From positions 1 to 35,654 of the forward strand of contig NZ_CANBCQ010000029.1 of the NCBI RefSeq assembly GCF_947367125.1: a stretch of 35,654 bases of DNA, in the 5' to 3' direction. How positions within the stretch are numbered: the stretch's first letter is position 1; every line of letters starts with the position of its first letter. Below are positions 15,607-24,700 of the stretch, piece by piece. Position numbers and translations under genes: made by a program. The notes below the pieces were generated by a model, which was not told the origin of the DNA, ran no database searches, and worked only from the letters and a program-made list of their open reading frames with translations. The DNA comes from an uncultured Lactobacillus sp. GTDB taxonomy: Bacteria > Bacillota > Bacilli > Lactobacillales > Lactobacillaceae.

Positions 15607-16902
15607 CTAAAGCGTGATTGTTTGACCACGTTTAGGTAAAATCCGTTCTCCAAATGGATTCTCTTCCAGCTCCGGATGCAATGTGTGCACCGGTGCTAAA
15701 ATAGCTGGTTGAATTCCGGCAATGATTTCTTTGAGTTCTTTTTTATCAGCATGGCCTGAACAGCGTAATGCATGATACTCAATCTCATTGTTAGCTAAAG
15801 CCTCTACAAACGGCTTATAAGCAGGATCAAAATCTCCTAATGGCTCAGCATTTGAGTGGATGTATAAACCACCCTTTTGAAGCTTATCATAATTGGTGAC
15901 AACTTGCCACATATATTTGTGCTTATCTGCTAAAAGTTCGTCATAACTTACTTCAAGCTCTGGATTTAGATCATCATAATGCTCTTCATTAGGCATGTAG
16001 TAGTATGGATAATCCTCATTCAAGCTTTCTTTAATTAAATGTGCCCTTTGCGCATGCAAAACGACTTTTCTTGGTGAATCAGCGATGATCCGCAATAATC
16101 GTTCGACATTAGTAGGATAAGTATTAAAAGTAATTTGGCGATCGGGATTGGCCTTTTGCAAACGGACAATCTCTTCAGTCAATTCAACTTCATTCTTAGG
16201 ACCAGTAAATTCTTCACTATTTTCATCGTGCTTTTCTTCTGGCCAAGAAACCCCGGTTCCTTCAATAATTAACATGTCGCTGCCTTTGGCTGCTTCCATA
16301 AAGCTGCGCACCCAGTCTGGATGATAACCATGCAAACGAATGTCACCAGTATAAGCGATTTGCTTATCAGGTGTTTTAACAATTAAGCCCGTAGCACCAT
16401 AAGCATCATGATCACTTGGATATATTTCCAGGGTAATATCACCAACCTTAATTGTCTTTTGATATTCAGCTACAATGATTGGACGGGTATAACTCTTGTC
16501 ATGTCCTGCAGCAGGAAGCAAAAAGTCCCCTTTCTCATTCAATGCTGGCAGCAAATGAGCTGTAATTGGTCCAGCATAAAGTGGAATTTCTGGTGCTAAA
16601 AAGTTTAGTGCCTTGCTGTGATCTAAGTGCACGTGTGAAATATAAGCTGCTGAATGCTCCCAGCGTTCAGTATCAATTGGCTTACCAGTTAGCTTAGGAT
16701 CATAGAAGTTAGGCACATCACCAATTAGCTGATTTTTGATCAAAGTTTGGTAGCTTTCATCTGGCAACTTTAATTCTGGCCGATAAACTTCTCCTAAATC
16801 AAACAAAACGTGTGATTTATTATAAGCTACCTCAATCATTGGTCCACCAATTGTGGTTAACCCATTATAAAAAGTGACTGTCGTTTTATCCTTTAAGGTC
16901 AT
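15607..16902 (-). CDS. Metallo-beta-lactamase-fold hydrolase, RNase J/beta-CASP-like
   Basis: 431 residues. The metal site motif HVHLDH is at 90-95, with a further SDHD around 163-166, a YTGDIRLHG motif and a C-terminal CSGHADKKEL plus APVHTLHPE, which are the late motifs of RNase J/beta-CASP enzymes. It is shorter than RNase J (about 555 aa) and lacks that protein's C-terminal domain. It overlaps the end of the ugpE-like permease by 17 bases and precedes the binding-protein gene, so it belongs to the importer operon. The role is not obvious: it may be an RNA/DNA phosphodiesterase or, by context, act on an imported phosphodiester. The second is inference. Confidence 0.75.
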   Translation of the reverse strand: MTLKDKTTVTFYNGLTTIGGPMIEVAYNKSHVLFDLGEVYRPELKLPDESYQTLIKNQLIGDVPNFYDPKLTGKPIDTERWEHSAAYISHVHLDHSKALNFLAPEIPLYAGPITAHLLPALNEKGDFLLPAAGHDKSYTRPIIVAEYQKTIKVGDITLEIYPSDHDAYGATGLIVKTPDKQIAYTGDIRLHGYHPDWVRSFMEAAKGSDMLIIEGTGVSWPEEKHDENSEEFTGPKNEVELTEEIVRLQKANPDRQITFNTYPTNVERLLRIIADSPRKVVLHAQRAHLIKESLNEDYPYYYMPNEEHYDDLNPELEVSYDELLADKHKYMWQVVTNYDKLQKGGLYIHSNAEPLGDFDPAYKPFVEALANNEIEYHALRCSGHADKKELKEIIAGIQPAILAPVHTLHPELEENPFGERILPKRGQTITL

Positions 16903-17710
16903 TGCGCACTACTCCTCGAATAATCTGTTTTCTAAAGATGAAGTACAAAATCAAAATTGGCAAAACAGTTAATGTAGCTGCTGCTAATTGAAGTTGTGTT
17001 TCACTACCAGCATCAGATGCAAAAGAAGTTAAACCGTTGTTCAACAATCTCATGCTATCTTCATTAGTTACCAACAATGGCCATAGGAATGAATTCCAGC
17101 CTGAAATAAAGCTCAATAAAGCTACAGTGAACAAACCGCCCTTTGACATTGGTACTAAAATCCGCCAAATGTATTCCCAATCACTAGCACCATCAATCAT
17201 CGCTGCTTTATAAATAGTCTGTGAAATTGAGCCAAAGTAACTTTGCAAATAGTACATGTAGAAAATCGAGGTTAAGAATGGCAATACCAAACCAATATAG
17301 GTGTTCAAAAGTCCCATTTGGGCAATTGTACTATAGTTGGTAAAAATGATTGCTTCACCTGGTACCATCAATAATGATAACAAGACTACTTGAACAATCC
17401 CCTTGCCCTTGAACTTTAAATTAACCATAGCAAAAGCACCAAGCAAGGCGTTAAACAAACTTACTACTGTGGTGACAGTTGCTGTTAAGAAGGTATTGAA
17501 GAAGTAACGACCAAATGGTGCTTGGGCAAAGACTTTAGCATAGTTACTCCACTCAAAATGCTTAGGAATTAAAGTTGGCGGAATAGTAGTAGTTTCTCTA
17601 AAACTCATTAATCCGCCCAAAATCATGTAGATGAAAGGAAAGACAGTAATGATTGCAAAAATTGCCAAGATAATATAGGCAACTAAAGTACCCCAACGAA
17701 TCTTTTTCAT
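16886..17710 (-). CDS. ugpE: ABC importer permease (UgpE/MalG-like)
   Basis: 274 residues, six membrane helices, CUT1 family. The EAA loop is visible as YKAAMIDGASDWEYIWRILVPMSKGG (its core AAMIDGASDWEYIW), which docks on the ATPase. A proline-rich N-terminal stretch (TTIPPTLIPKHFEW) is typical of MalG/UgpE. It starts four bases after the ugpA-like stop and overlaps the MBL gene. With the preceding permease it forms the membrane channel of the importer. Confidence 0.8.
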   Translation of the reverse strand: MKKIRWGTLVAYIILAIFAIITVFPFIYMILGGLMSFRETTTIPPTLIPKHFEWSNYAKVFAQAPFGRYFFNTFLTATVTTVVSLFNALLGAFAMVNLKFKGKGIVQVVLLSLLMVPGEAIIFTNYSTIAQMGLLNTYIGLVLPFLTSIFYMYYLQSYFGSISQTIYKAAMIDGASDWEYIWRILVPMSKGGLFTVALLSFISGWNSFLWPLLVTNEDSMRLLNNGLTSFASDAGSETQLQLAAATLTVLPILILYFIFRKQIIRGVVRNDLKG

Positions 17711-17713
17711 CCT

Positions 17714-18580
17714 TTACCGTCCTCCAATCTTCTTCATCATCTTGCGTTGCAAGAACGTCACAAACATGATGATGATAAATAATACAACTGTTGCAGCCAT
17801 CGCTACACCTGGAGTACCAACAATTTGGAACTTGTTATAAATGTAGAACACTGCAGTTGTAGCCGAATTACCAACACCGGCTTGTCCATTGAACAAGGCA
17901 TATACAGAAGTATAAATCTTGAACGCTGCAATAATATTCATGGTCAACAAAAAGGCAATTGTTGGCACTAATTGCGGCATCGTAATCCGCCAAAACTTTT
18001 CCGTACCAGAAGCACCATACATATCAGCAATCGTGTAGTAATTAGGGTCAATATTACGTAAAGCCCCCATCAAAATAACGATATTAAAAGCCAAAGAAGT
18101 CCAAACACCGAAAATAATGATCGTTGTCAAAGACATGGCTGGATCATCAATCCAGTTAGGAGCTGGCAAATGCAAAGCTCTTAACAAGAAGTTAAGCATC
18201 CCGTATTCACCATTAAAGATATAACGAAAGACAATACCGATCGCAATTGTTGATGTTACATATGGCATAAAGAAAGTCGTTTCAAAAAATGACTTATGCT
18301 TGACCCGACTAAAAATAAACCAAGCCAACATAATTGAAATTGCCAAGGCTACTGGCACTGAAATTAAAGCATATAAAATGGTATTTTTAATCGCACGCAA
18401 AAATTCCGGATCGTTAAAAATGTATTGATAGTTGCTAAAGCCAGTCCAATTCATATTAATCAAAGAACCGCTTTGGAAACTCATTACAAAAGCCCGCAAA
18501 ATTGGATAAATACTAAAGAACGTCACAAAGATAATCGTTGGCGCTAAAAAGAGCCACGCCTTTTTTTGATTAGTCTTCAT
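17714..18580 (-). CDS. ugpA: ABC importer permease (UgpA/MalF-like)
   Basis: 288 residues, six membrane helices, CUT1 family. It begins with a cytosolic MKTNQKKAW and a first helix with the FLAPTIIFVTFF pattern. An EAA-type loop sits near DMYGASGTEKFWRITMPQL. It starts on the last base of the ATPase gene's stop codon (one-base overlap) and is followed four bases on by the partner permease, so coupling is tight. Substrate as for the operon. Confidence 0.8.
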   Translation of the reverse strand: MKTNQKKAWLFLAPTIIFVTFFSIYPILRAFVMSFQSGSLINMNWTGFSNYQYIFNDPEFLRAIKNTILYALISVPVALAISIMLAWFIFSRVKHKSFFETTFFMPYVTSTIAIGIVFRYIFNGEYGMLNFLLRALHLPAPNWIDDPAMSLTTIIIFGVWTSLAFNIVILMGALRNIDPNYYTIADMYGASGTEKFWRITMPQLVPTIAFLLTMNIIAAFKIYTSVYALFNGQAGVGNSATTAVFYIYNKFQIVGTPGVAMAATVVLFIIIMFVTFLQRKMMKKIGGR

Positions 18581-19665
18581 TAGTAGACACGCTCTCCTTC
18601 CTTAGTAAACAGGAATACTCGATCTAAACGCATCTTTAAATTAATATTATCGCCCGCTTTAATTGGGACTTCCAAGTTGACCAGTGAACGAGCTTGAACA
18701 CCATCATGGGTAAACTTCAAAATTCGCTCACGTCCGATTAATTCGACATCATCAACCTTAGCTGAAACATGACCTTCAGGAGCTGGCAAAATATTTTCAG
18801 GACGAACTGACAAGGTATATTCACCATCAGTTAATTCACGCTTAAAGCGATTCTGGTCCAAATCAGCAACATTAAGTTCAAAGTCTGACCCGGTAACCTT
18901 GCCATCCTTAACTGTAACCTTGAAATTATCAATTACTGGATTACCAACAAAGTTAGCAACAAAGTAGTTGTTTGGTTCAAGATAGAAGTTTTGCCCCAAA
19001 TCATCTTGTTGAATTACTCCATTGTTAAAGAGGATAATCTTATCACCAATTGATAAGGCTTCTTCTTGATCGTGCGTAACAAATAAAGTAGTAATTCCTA
19101 CATTCTTAACTAAAGCACGAATTTCTTCACGAATCTTTAACCGCAAACGTGCATCAAGGTTACTTAAAGGTTCATCCATAAGCAAAATCTTAGGCTGTTG
19201 GACCAATGCACGAGCAATTGCGACACGCTGCTGTTGACCACCTGATAAATTACCTGGCTTTTGATCGGCCAGTTCGGTAATCTGCGTCGTAGCCATATAC
19301 TTTTCTGCAATTTTTCTTGCTTCGTCCTTAGGCATCTTTTGCTTGCCTACAGTCAAAGGAAACATTACATTTTGAAGTACAGTCATATGTGGATATAAAG
19401 CATAGTTCTGGAAAACGTAACCGATCTGACGATCTTTAGGCGCTACGTTCACAACTGACTTACCATCAAAAAGGATATCGCCGCTGCTAGGGTTAAGTAG
19501 ACCAGCAAGCATGTTTAAAATAGTTGTCTTACCACAACCAGATGGGCCGAGCAAACAAACAAGGTCGCCTTTCTTAACCGAAAAACTAACGTCCTTGATT
19601 GCTTCATGACCGTTATCATAAACCTTTTTGAGGTTCTTTACTTCCACAAATTTCTCATCATTCAT
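18580..19665 (-). CDS. ugpC: ABC importer ATPase (UgpC/MsmK-like)
   Basis: 361 residues from ATG 19665 (a GTG nine bases earlier, 19674, is possible; neither has a good ribosome site). It has Walker A GPSGCGKTT, signature LSGGQQQR, Walker B LLMDEPLSNLD, H-loop FVTHDQEEA, and a C-terminal TOBE/OB regulatory domain (about 240-361) as in MalK/MsmK/UgpC. It is the first gene of the importer operon and drives uptake by the two permeases. In lactobacilli one such ATPase may serve several CUT1 importers. Confidence 0.85.
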   Translation of the reverse strand: MNDEKFVEVKNLKKVYDNGHEAIKDVSFSVKKGDLVCLLGPSGCGKTTILNMLAGLLNPSSGDILFDGKSVVNVAPKDRQIGYVFQNYALYPHMTVLQNVMFPLTVGKQKMPKDEARKIAEKYMATTQITELADQKPGNLSGGQQQRVAIARALVQQPKILLMDEPLSNLDARLRLKIREEIRALVKNVGITTLFVTHDQEEALSIGDKIILFNNGVIQQDDLGQNFYLEPNNYFVANFVGNPVIDNFKVTVKDGKVTGSDFELNVADLDQNRFKRELTDGEYTLSVRPENILPAPEGHVSAKVDDVELIGRERILKFTHDGVQARSLVNLEVPIKAGDNINLKMRLDRVFLFTKEGERVY

Positions 19666-19715
19666 AAATTTCACGCACCACTATATATTGATTAAAATTT
19701 TAAATTTCCCTATTA

Positions 19716-19744
19716 ATTTTAAGCTAAATATACGAAAATAACAA
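19716..19744 (-). promoter_or_regulatory. Promoter of the Ugp-like operon
   Basis: TTGTTA (19744-19739)-N17-TAAAAT (19721-19716) on the minus strand. Upstream, 19745-19865 holds several short CGAA-containing repeats (CCGAATCC, CCGAATGC, CGAACAAA, CCGAATTT) that could be regulator sites. Confidence 0.5.
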
Positions 19745-19886
19745 ATAATTATTGTCTAGGATTCGGGGTTTAACCAAATTTATCAAAAGCATTTCAGCAA
19801 GCATTCGGCTTTTGTTCGTATTTGGTTTTATTTTTTGCTCGTTCACTTTAAAAAATTCGGATTTACTAAATGTTGTGGTAGGTACC

Positions 19887-19913
19887 AAAAAAGCCATGAA
19901 TTAGTCATGGCTT
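19887..19913 (-). terminator. Terminator of the C69 dipeptidase gene
   Basis: Stem AAGCCATGA / TCATGGCTT with a 5-base loop; on the minus strand a T-run follows. It is placed just after the dipeptidase stop. Confidence 0.85.
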
Positions 19914-19919
19914 CTAATA

Positions 19920-21347
19920 CTATAAATTATCTCCACGTTCAAATTGATATTTTGAACTATTCAAAGCTTGACGAACCAAATTACTCATCAATGCTTTAGT
20001 ATTTTTGGTAATTACGCCAGCAGTTTCATCATTGGCGTTAGTTAAATACTCAATCAATTCTTGACCGTCCATCTTCTTGGCTTTGGCATCAATTGCATCC
20101 ACTCGGCCAATAGCATAGCTTTGGCAATCATCACGATAAGCATTTACTTTATAAATGTATTGGTGGTAACGTGGTTCAACAATTACTTGCAAAGTCTTGT
20201 ATAGCCAGTAAGCACTGCTATCTGGATCAACAGTGTGATCTGCCACCTTGTAGTTTAATGGCGTATCTTCAATGTTCGTGTAGAAAGGAACGTATGGTGA
20301 ATATGCATAAAAGCCCATGTTAAGCCATTGAATAGCAGCCATCTTAGCTGGCACATCATTTCTAATTTGCAAAATACTAGATTCTTGGTTTCTATCTAAG
20401 GCAATTGAACGGAACATCTTTTGTTCTTTTTCTGAACCAGAAGAAAAAGTATCCATTGGATCATATGGTGTACCGTTATAGTGACTTGATAAAAACTTTT
20501 GGACATCTTCAACACCAATTTTCTTTTCAGGCACACGAGTAAATGGCATTTCTTGGCTAGTTGGATCTTGTTCAATACTTGGGTTGAACAACTTTTGCCC
20601 ATACCAAGTTCTTGGCGTGTTATAAAAGGCATCAGCTTCATCCTTAGTACCAAAAATATCTCTAAATGAAAAATTACCATCGGTACTATTATTCAAATGG
20701 TTCTTTTCAACAAATTCTTGAATACCAGCTGAATACATGAAGTTGTCTGGATCATCAAAGTCGACCTTTTGAATCACCATAATATTCGGACAAATTGCAT
20801 AAGAATCATCAGGAACGCGAGCGGCTACCCATTGGTGACCTGCACCAGTTTCTAAATACCATACTTCTTTGTTATCGGAAAAAGCGATGCCGTTAGTTTC
20901 ACCAGTACCGTATTTTTCAATTAATTTACCTAAACGCTTTACACCTTCACGAGCTGTTTTAACGAAAGGCAAAGTAATGTAAACCATAGAATCTTCGTTA
21001 ATACCATCTTCAACAAGGGGATCATGACCTAAGCAGCGCGCATTAGTTGCTTCGGTTTCAGTAGCTGACATGGCAACATTATATTCGTTAATGCCTTGTT
21101 CATCCCAACGGCCATCTGTGTCATCAGCAGTTGGTGCAGCAGTCCACTTGCAGCCGTCACCTTCAAGGTGCATCTTAAAACCGTTGTATTTTGAAACATA
21201 GTCTTCATCATAATGACGTGCCTTATTTACGACAAAAAGCTTTTCATTAATGCCGCCGTAACCATCTTCGTCACGGGCAATCATGGTTGAGCCATCAATT
21301 GAGGCGTCTTTACCAACTAACATTGCAGTACAGTTATCTTTTTTCAT
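19920..21347 (-). CDS. pepD: C69-family dipeptidase
   Basis: 475 residues, usual PepD length. This is an Ntn-hydrolase-type peptidase with the expected nucleophile Cys6 in MKKDNCTAMLVGK; no propeptide is needed beyond the first few residues. Other family segments are DGSTMIARDEDG, EQGINEYNVAMSATE and WYLETGAGHQWVAARVPDD. It cleaves a broad range of dipeptides in the cytosol, completing breakdown of peptides imported by systems such as Opp. ATG 21347 follows AAGGAAG at nine bases. It is monocistronic with its own terminator. Confidence 0.9.
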   Translation of the reverse strand: MKKDNCTAMLVGKDASIDGSTMIARDEDGYGGINEKLFVVNKARHYDEDYVSKYNGFKMHLEGDGCKWTAAPTADDTDGRWDEQGINEYNVAMSATETEATNARCLGHDPLVEDGINEDSMVYITLPFVKTAREGVKRLGKLIEKYGTGETNGIAFSDNKEVWYLETGAGHQWVAARVPDDSYAICPNIMVIQKVDFDDPDNFMYSAGIQEFVEKNHLNNSTDGNFSFRDIFGTKDEADAFYNTPRTWYGQKLFNPSIEQDPTSQEMPFTRVPEKKIGVEDVQKFLSSHYNGTPYDPMDTFSSGSEKEQKMFRSIALDRNQESSILQIRNDVPAKMAAIQWLNMGFYAYSPYVPFYTNIEDTPLNYKVADHTVDPDSSAYWLYKTLQVIVEPRYHQYIYKVNAYRDDCQSYAIGRVDAIDAKAKKMDGQELIEYLTNANDETAGVITKNTKALMSNLVRQALNSSKYQFERGDNL

Positions 21348-21397
21348 TTTGTACTTCCTTTTTTATTTCAATACTATTTTATATATTTATAATTTTA

Positions 21398-22252
21398 CTA
21401 CTCATTGACCTGCATTTGGCGATCAACTTTAGCCCGGCCATTATTATAGTTAAAAGCATACCCTGGCTGAACATTATAAAGATAGACATTAAAGTCTAAG
21501 CTGCCATCAGTTGAAACAGCCTGCAAGTTAACACCTCGCGCCATCAATTCATTACCGCGGAAAACAGCAGTTGCTTGATAAATTACTCGCTTGTTGTGAC
21601 GCAGTGCTTGGCGCACTTTCGTTTCAAAAATCGTTTGGATCTTTTGATTAGAATAAGCTGATTGGGTAAACAAATTCTTCGGGTTATTCTGGTCGCCTGA
21701 CTGATTGCGGGGATCGTAATTGCCACTTTGATCAATTCCGGCTGAAACAGAATAAGCAATTAAATGACCACGATTGTAAATCTGAGTGCCGTTACGGTGG
21801 TTGTAATGCCAACCCGTTGGTTCCACATATTGCCGCACCCGCAAGCTATCATTAGCAACGTTGCGCTTTTCCAAAAAGGCCGTATTCGAACGCGAAGTTC
21901 GGTTTAGTGAATCAAGATTAGCATAGATCACTCGATTTACTTTCCATGAGCTTTTTACTAAAGTCGACTTATTATGATTAACCTCGGTATAAGCGCGACT
22001 GCCACTCTTAAAATTCAAATTAGCCAGTTTTTGATAATCAGCTGGTGATAGACCGCCATAATTTGTTTTTGCCTTAGATGCATCAGTAATTGTATTGGTA
22101 ATATGTTCATTATGATTACCGGTAAAATCACGTAAAAATTGGCTACCACTAGGATCGCTGCCGGCTTTAGTATATATTCCCCATAAAATCGCCAGTAAAA
22201 CGATTAATGATGAAAGAAATGTCCCCTGCTTTTTTCGTCTTCTTCGTGCCAT
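21398..22252 (-). CDS. Membrane-anchored or secreted DNA/RNA non-specific endonuclease (EndA-like)
   Basis: 284 residues from ATG 22252, which has GAGG five bases upstream; the frame runs eight codons further into the preceding gene. A basic MARRRRKK start and one membrane helix (about 12-30) are followed by a linker and a nuclease domain. The active-site motif is YNRGHLIAYS, a variant of DRGH with Asn for Asp, with the catalytic His and a downstream Asn-rich segment (NQSGDQNNPKNLFTQS) carrying the metal-binding Asn. It is last in a five-gene operon after an exonuclease gene. Likely role: degradation of external DNA for nucleotides. Confidence 0.85.
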   Translation of the reverse strand: MARRRRKKQGTFLSSLIVLLAILWGIYTKAGSDPSGSQFLRDFTGNHNEHITNTITDASKAKTNYGGLSPADYQKLANLNFKSGSRAYTEVNHNKSTLVKSSWKVNRVIYANLDSLNRTSRSNTAFLEKRNVANDSLRVRQYVEPTGWHYNHRNGTQIYNRGHLIAYSVSAGIDQSGNYDPRNQSGDQNNPKNLFTQSAYSNQKIQTIFETKVRQALRHNKRVIYQATAVFRGNELMARGVNLQAVSTDGSLDFNVYLYNVQPGYAFNYNNGRAKVDRQMQVNE

Positions 22253-22260
22253 CTTTTCCT

Positions 22261-23217
22261 CTAACTCCGAGCCCAATCATCAAGCATGCTTAAGAAAAAG
22301 CTTTCTGAAAAACGCTTGATCTTGGCGCCGTCTTTAATTAAATCGCGTGCAGTATTCAAGTCATGATTATCTTTGCTAAAGAAATCATGATCGCCCATAA
22401 TCAAATAATTAGTCGTGGCTAGCACTTCATCATCAACTTTGCCGCCCATATTATGAATCATCTTGCCAGCATCATCTTTATCCATATGAATGTGGCCTGA
22501 CAAAACAATTTTTTTATTTTGGACCGGATTGTGCCACCCCAAATCCAGATAATCGACCTCATCACCTGTTAGATCAATATTTTTGATTTTGCTCTGTGCT
22601 TTTTCTAATAAATCATCAGTAAAATGCTGGGCAAAATCATCGTAGACCTTAATCGTATCAAGCGAATCCTGTAAACCATGGTGAGCTTCAACTTGAGCAA
22701 TGCCAGCGCGTTGCATACAATCAAGCAGACGATTATGCCGCTCACGAGGATAATAAGTCCGTGCTAAACGCAACACATCAACATAATCATTATTAAGCAC
22801 TGGCAAACCGTATTTTTGACTCAAATCATATAAAAAGTTCAAATCAAAATTGATGTTATAACCAATAATGATGTCATCGCCAATAAATTCACGAAATTCG
22901 GTAATTGCCTGCTTCGCTGGAATTCCTTCCTTAACGATTTGTGCTTCAGTAATTCCATTCAACTTAGTAATAAAAGCTGGAACAGAATTATTTTTAGGAA
23001 ACTTTACCAAATTAGTATATTGATCAACAATTTGACCGTTACGCACCTTAACTGCACCTAATTCAGTGATCCGGTCGCGATAAGGATATAAACCAGTCGT
23101 TTCAATATCCAACATCGTATAATCAGTCAAAAAGTCAGGCTTCTCTTGCCCTTTTTGGCGCAACTTATCTTGGGCACCAGGAACATGCAAAATTCCGTTT
23201 TTTATGTAAATACTCAT
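22261..23217 (-). CDS. DEDDh 3'-5' exonuclease with C-terminal BRCT domain
   Basis: 318 residues. The DnaQ-type exonuclease domain (about 30-200) has motif I LDIETTGL (Asp37, Glu39), motif II GYNINFDLNFL and motif III HHGLQDSLDT. After a linker, a BRCT domain (about 230-305) has KIVLSGHIHMDKDD and the central GGKVDDEV. This exonuclease-BRCT fusion is common in lactobacilli and is distinct from the polymerase III epsilon subunit. A repair or nucleic-acid turnover role is inferred from the domains. ATG follows AGGTGAAG; 11 bases separate it from the sirtuin gene. Confidence 0.8.
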   Translation of the reverse strand: MSIYIKNGILHVPGAQDKLRQKGQEKPDFLTDYTMLDIETTGLYPYRDRITELGAVKVRNGQIVDQYTNLVKFPKNNSVPAFITKLNGITEAQIVKEGIPAKQAITEFREFIGDDIIIGYNINFDLNFLYDLSQKYGLPVLNNDYVDVLRLARTYYPRERHNRLLDCMQRAGIAQVEAHHGLQDSLDTIKVYDDFAQHFTDDLLEKAQSKIKNIDLTGDEVDYLDLGWHNPVQNKKIVLSGHIHMDKDDAGKMIHNMGGKVDDEVLATTNYLIMGDHDFFSKDNHDLNTARDLIKDGAKIKRFSESFFLSMLDDWARS

Positions 23218-23228
23218 TCTTCACCTAT

Positions 23229-24050
23229 TTATTTAGTTAAACCAAGCACTACATCGTGCACATTACTATCAAACCCTAATGCTCGCTTTTCAAGATCTAC
23301 TGGCATGTCTTCATCAGCTAAATCAGCCGCAATATAATGCCAGTTAGGGAATTGCTCAACTAACTTCACCATTGGATCAAGCAATTGCGGACTAGTCTCA
23401 TCAACACCTAATTCCAAAATAACGACATTTTTATCTTCTGCCCCAGTTAAAAACCAGCGAAAACGCGCATTGGCGTCAGTATCTGGGAAAAAGTTGGCAT
23501 TGAGCGGCATATGCAATTCCATTGGACTATTGCAGTCTTCACACTTAGGAACTAAGTCTTCCGTTACATTATCGTTCTTAATTGCCTGTAAAAAGCGTTC
23601 TACTACCTCACGATCATCTTTTTGACCATGGTTAATCCCGCTAGAACACTGCATCTTCGTCCAATCACCAAAAGCATTAAAAATCCGGTTTTCATTAAAA
23701 CCAGCATTTTCAAAAAAATGGGCAAAAGTACTCGTAGCAATAAAATATTTTTTATCACGAATTAAATTCTTCAAAGCCAGCATCACTTCACTAGGCTCAT
23801 ATTGCAAAGAATATTCATTAACTAATTCACTCCAAAAAGCCCATTGCTCACTCCAAGTAGCAAACTTCTTATCTAGTGCATCCCCAATCGTATGCACATC
23901 ATACTTAGCTGCAATTTTACCAAATTGGTCATCGAATCTTTCTTCACTCAGAATGTCCAATCCTTCTGATTGAGCCATTCCGTTACCTGCCGTTATGATC
24001 ACCGTATTGGCATTTTTCAACCATTTTTTTGCTGTTGTAAAATCTGCCAT
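23229..24050 (-). CDS. Atypical Sir2-family (SirTM-like) protein
   Basis: 273 residues. The NAD-binding N-terminus NTVIITAGNGMAQSEGLDIL corresponds to the Sir2 GAGxS-x-ESG motif but reads AGNGMAQSEG. The segment AFGDWTKMQCSS stands where classical sirtuins have the catalytic His, and there is no His at that place. One CEDC pair plus the earlier Cys suggest a partial zinc site. These traits recall class M sirtuins, which act as ADP-ribosyltransferases; no macrodomain or lipoate-related partner gene is seen here. It starts two bases after the DUF421 stop. Classification is by eye. Confidence 0.65.
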   Translation of the reverse strand: MADFTTAKKWLKNANTVIITAGNGMAQSEGLDILSEERFDDQFGKIAAKYDVHTIGDALDKKFATWSEQWAFWSELVNEYSLQYEPSEVMLALKNLIRDKKYFIATSTFAHFFENAGFNENRIFNAFGDWTKMQCSSGINHGQKDDREVVERFLQAIKNDNVTEDLVPKCEDCNSPMELHMPLNANFFPDTDANARFRWFLTGAEDKNVVILELGVDETSPQLLDPMVKLVEQFPNWHYIAADLADEDMPVDLEKRALGFDSNVHDVVLGLTK

Positions 24051-24052
24051 TT

Positions 24053-24700
24053 TTATCTCTTTTCCTTTGAATAACCTATTAAACGTAATTGCCCGTCAAT
24101 ATATTCTCCTAAGAAAATATCACTGACGCTATTATAACCTGCTTCTTCAACCTGTTGTTCTAGCCAGGCTTCACTTTTATGAATCAATTCTAAAACATCA
24201 ATATTCACTTGACCGTCGCTGATAATTGGGAAGCGAATGTTAGCTTCATCGTTTTCGATAATCGTTAATTGACCATCCTGTTCAAAAATACAGTTTTTTA
24301 CTTTTTCAACGGAATAAATACCACGGCTTCTAAGCTTAAACATTAATTCATTAGCAGAAATCCCCGCCTTCATACAGTTGCCCACTAGTACTTTGCCATT
24401 TTTGATCACCTGAACAGGTCTGCCATCAACAATATTTCTAATCCAATTGTTATGATCACGGCTGAATTTCAAGATGAACACAACTAGCGTCCAAACAATC
24501 AAAACTAGGAAAAATTGCAATACTGTGATGCTTGAGTTATAGATTAAACCACCAATAATTCCACCTAGCACATAATTTTGCAATTGATCTAACGCAGTTG
24601 TAGGTGCCAAGTTGGTTTTACCAAAAACATTGATCTGAATAATCATGGTTAAAATGCCAAGAGCAAATTTAATAAATAATTGTGTGTAGTCAAGTTGCAT
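24053..24700 (-). CDS. DUF421 (YetF-like) membrane protein
   Basis: 215 residues. Three membrane helices lie in the first 80 residues, then a cytosolic domain with the DUF421 pattern RPVQVIKNGKVL...ISANELMFKLRSRGI. The function of the family is unknown; related proteins YetF/YdfS are spore- or envelope-associated in bacilli. The ATG overlaps the DUF3290 stop by one base (TAATG), so the pair is translationally coupled, and it is a known conserved pair. Confidence 0.8.
   Translation of the reverse strand: MQLDYTQLFIKFALGILTMIIQINVFGKTNLAPTTALDQLQNYVLGGIIGGLIYNSSITVLQFFLVLIVWTLVVFILKFSRDHNNWIRNIVDGRPVQVIKNGKVLVGNCMKAGISANELMFKLRSRGIYSVEKVKNCIFEQDGQLTIIENDEANIRFPIISDGQVNIDVLELIHKSEAWLEQQVEEAGYNSVSDIFLGEYIDGQLRLIGYSKEKR

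Noticed and set aside
20396-20680. 94-codon minus-strand frame in the dipeptidase gene
   Set aside because: Alternate frame of the C69 dipeptidase with no independent signals.
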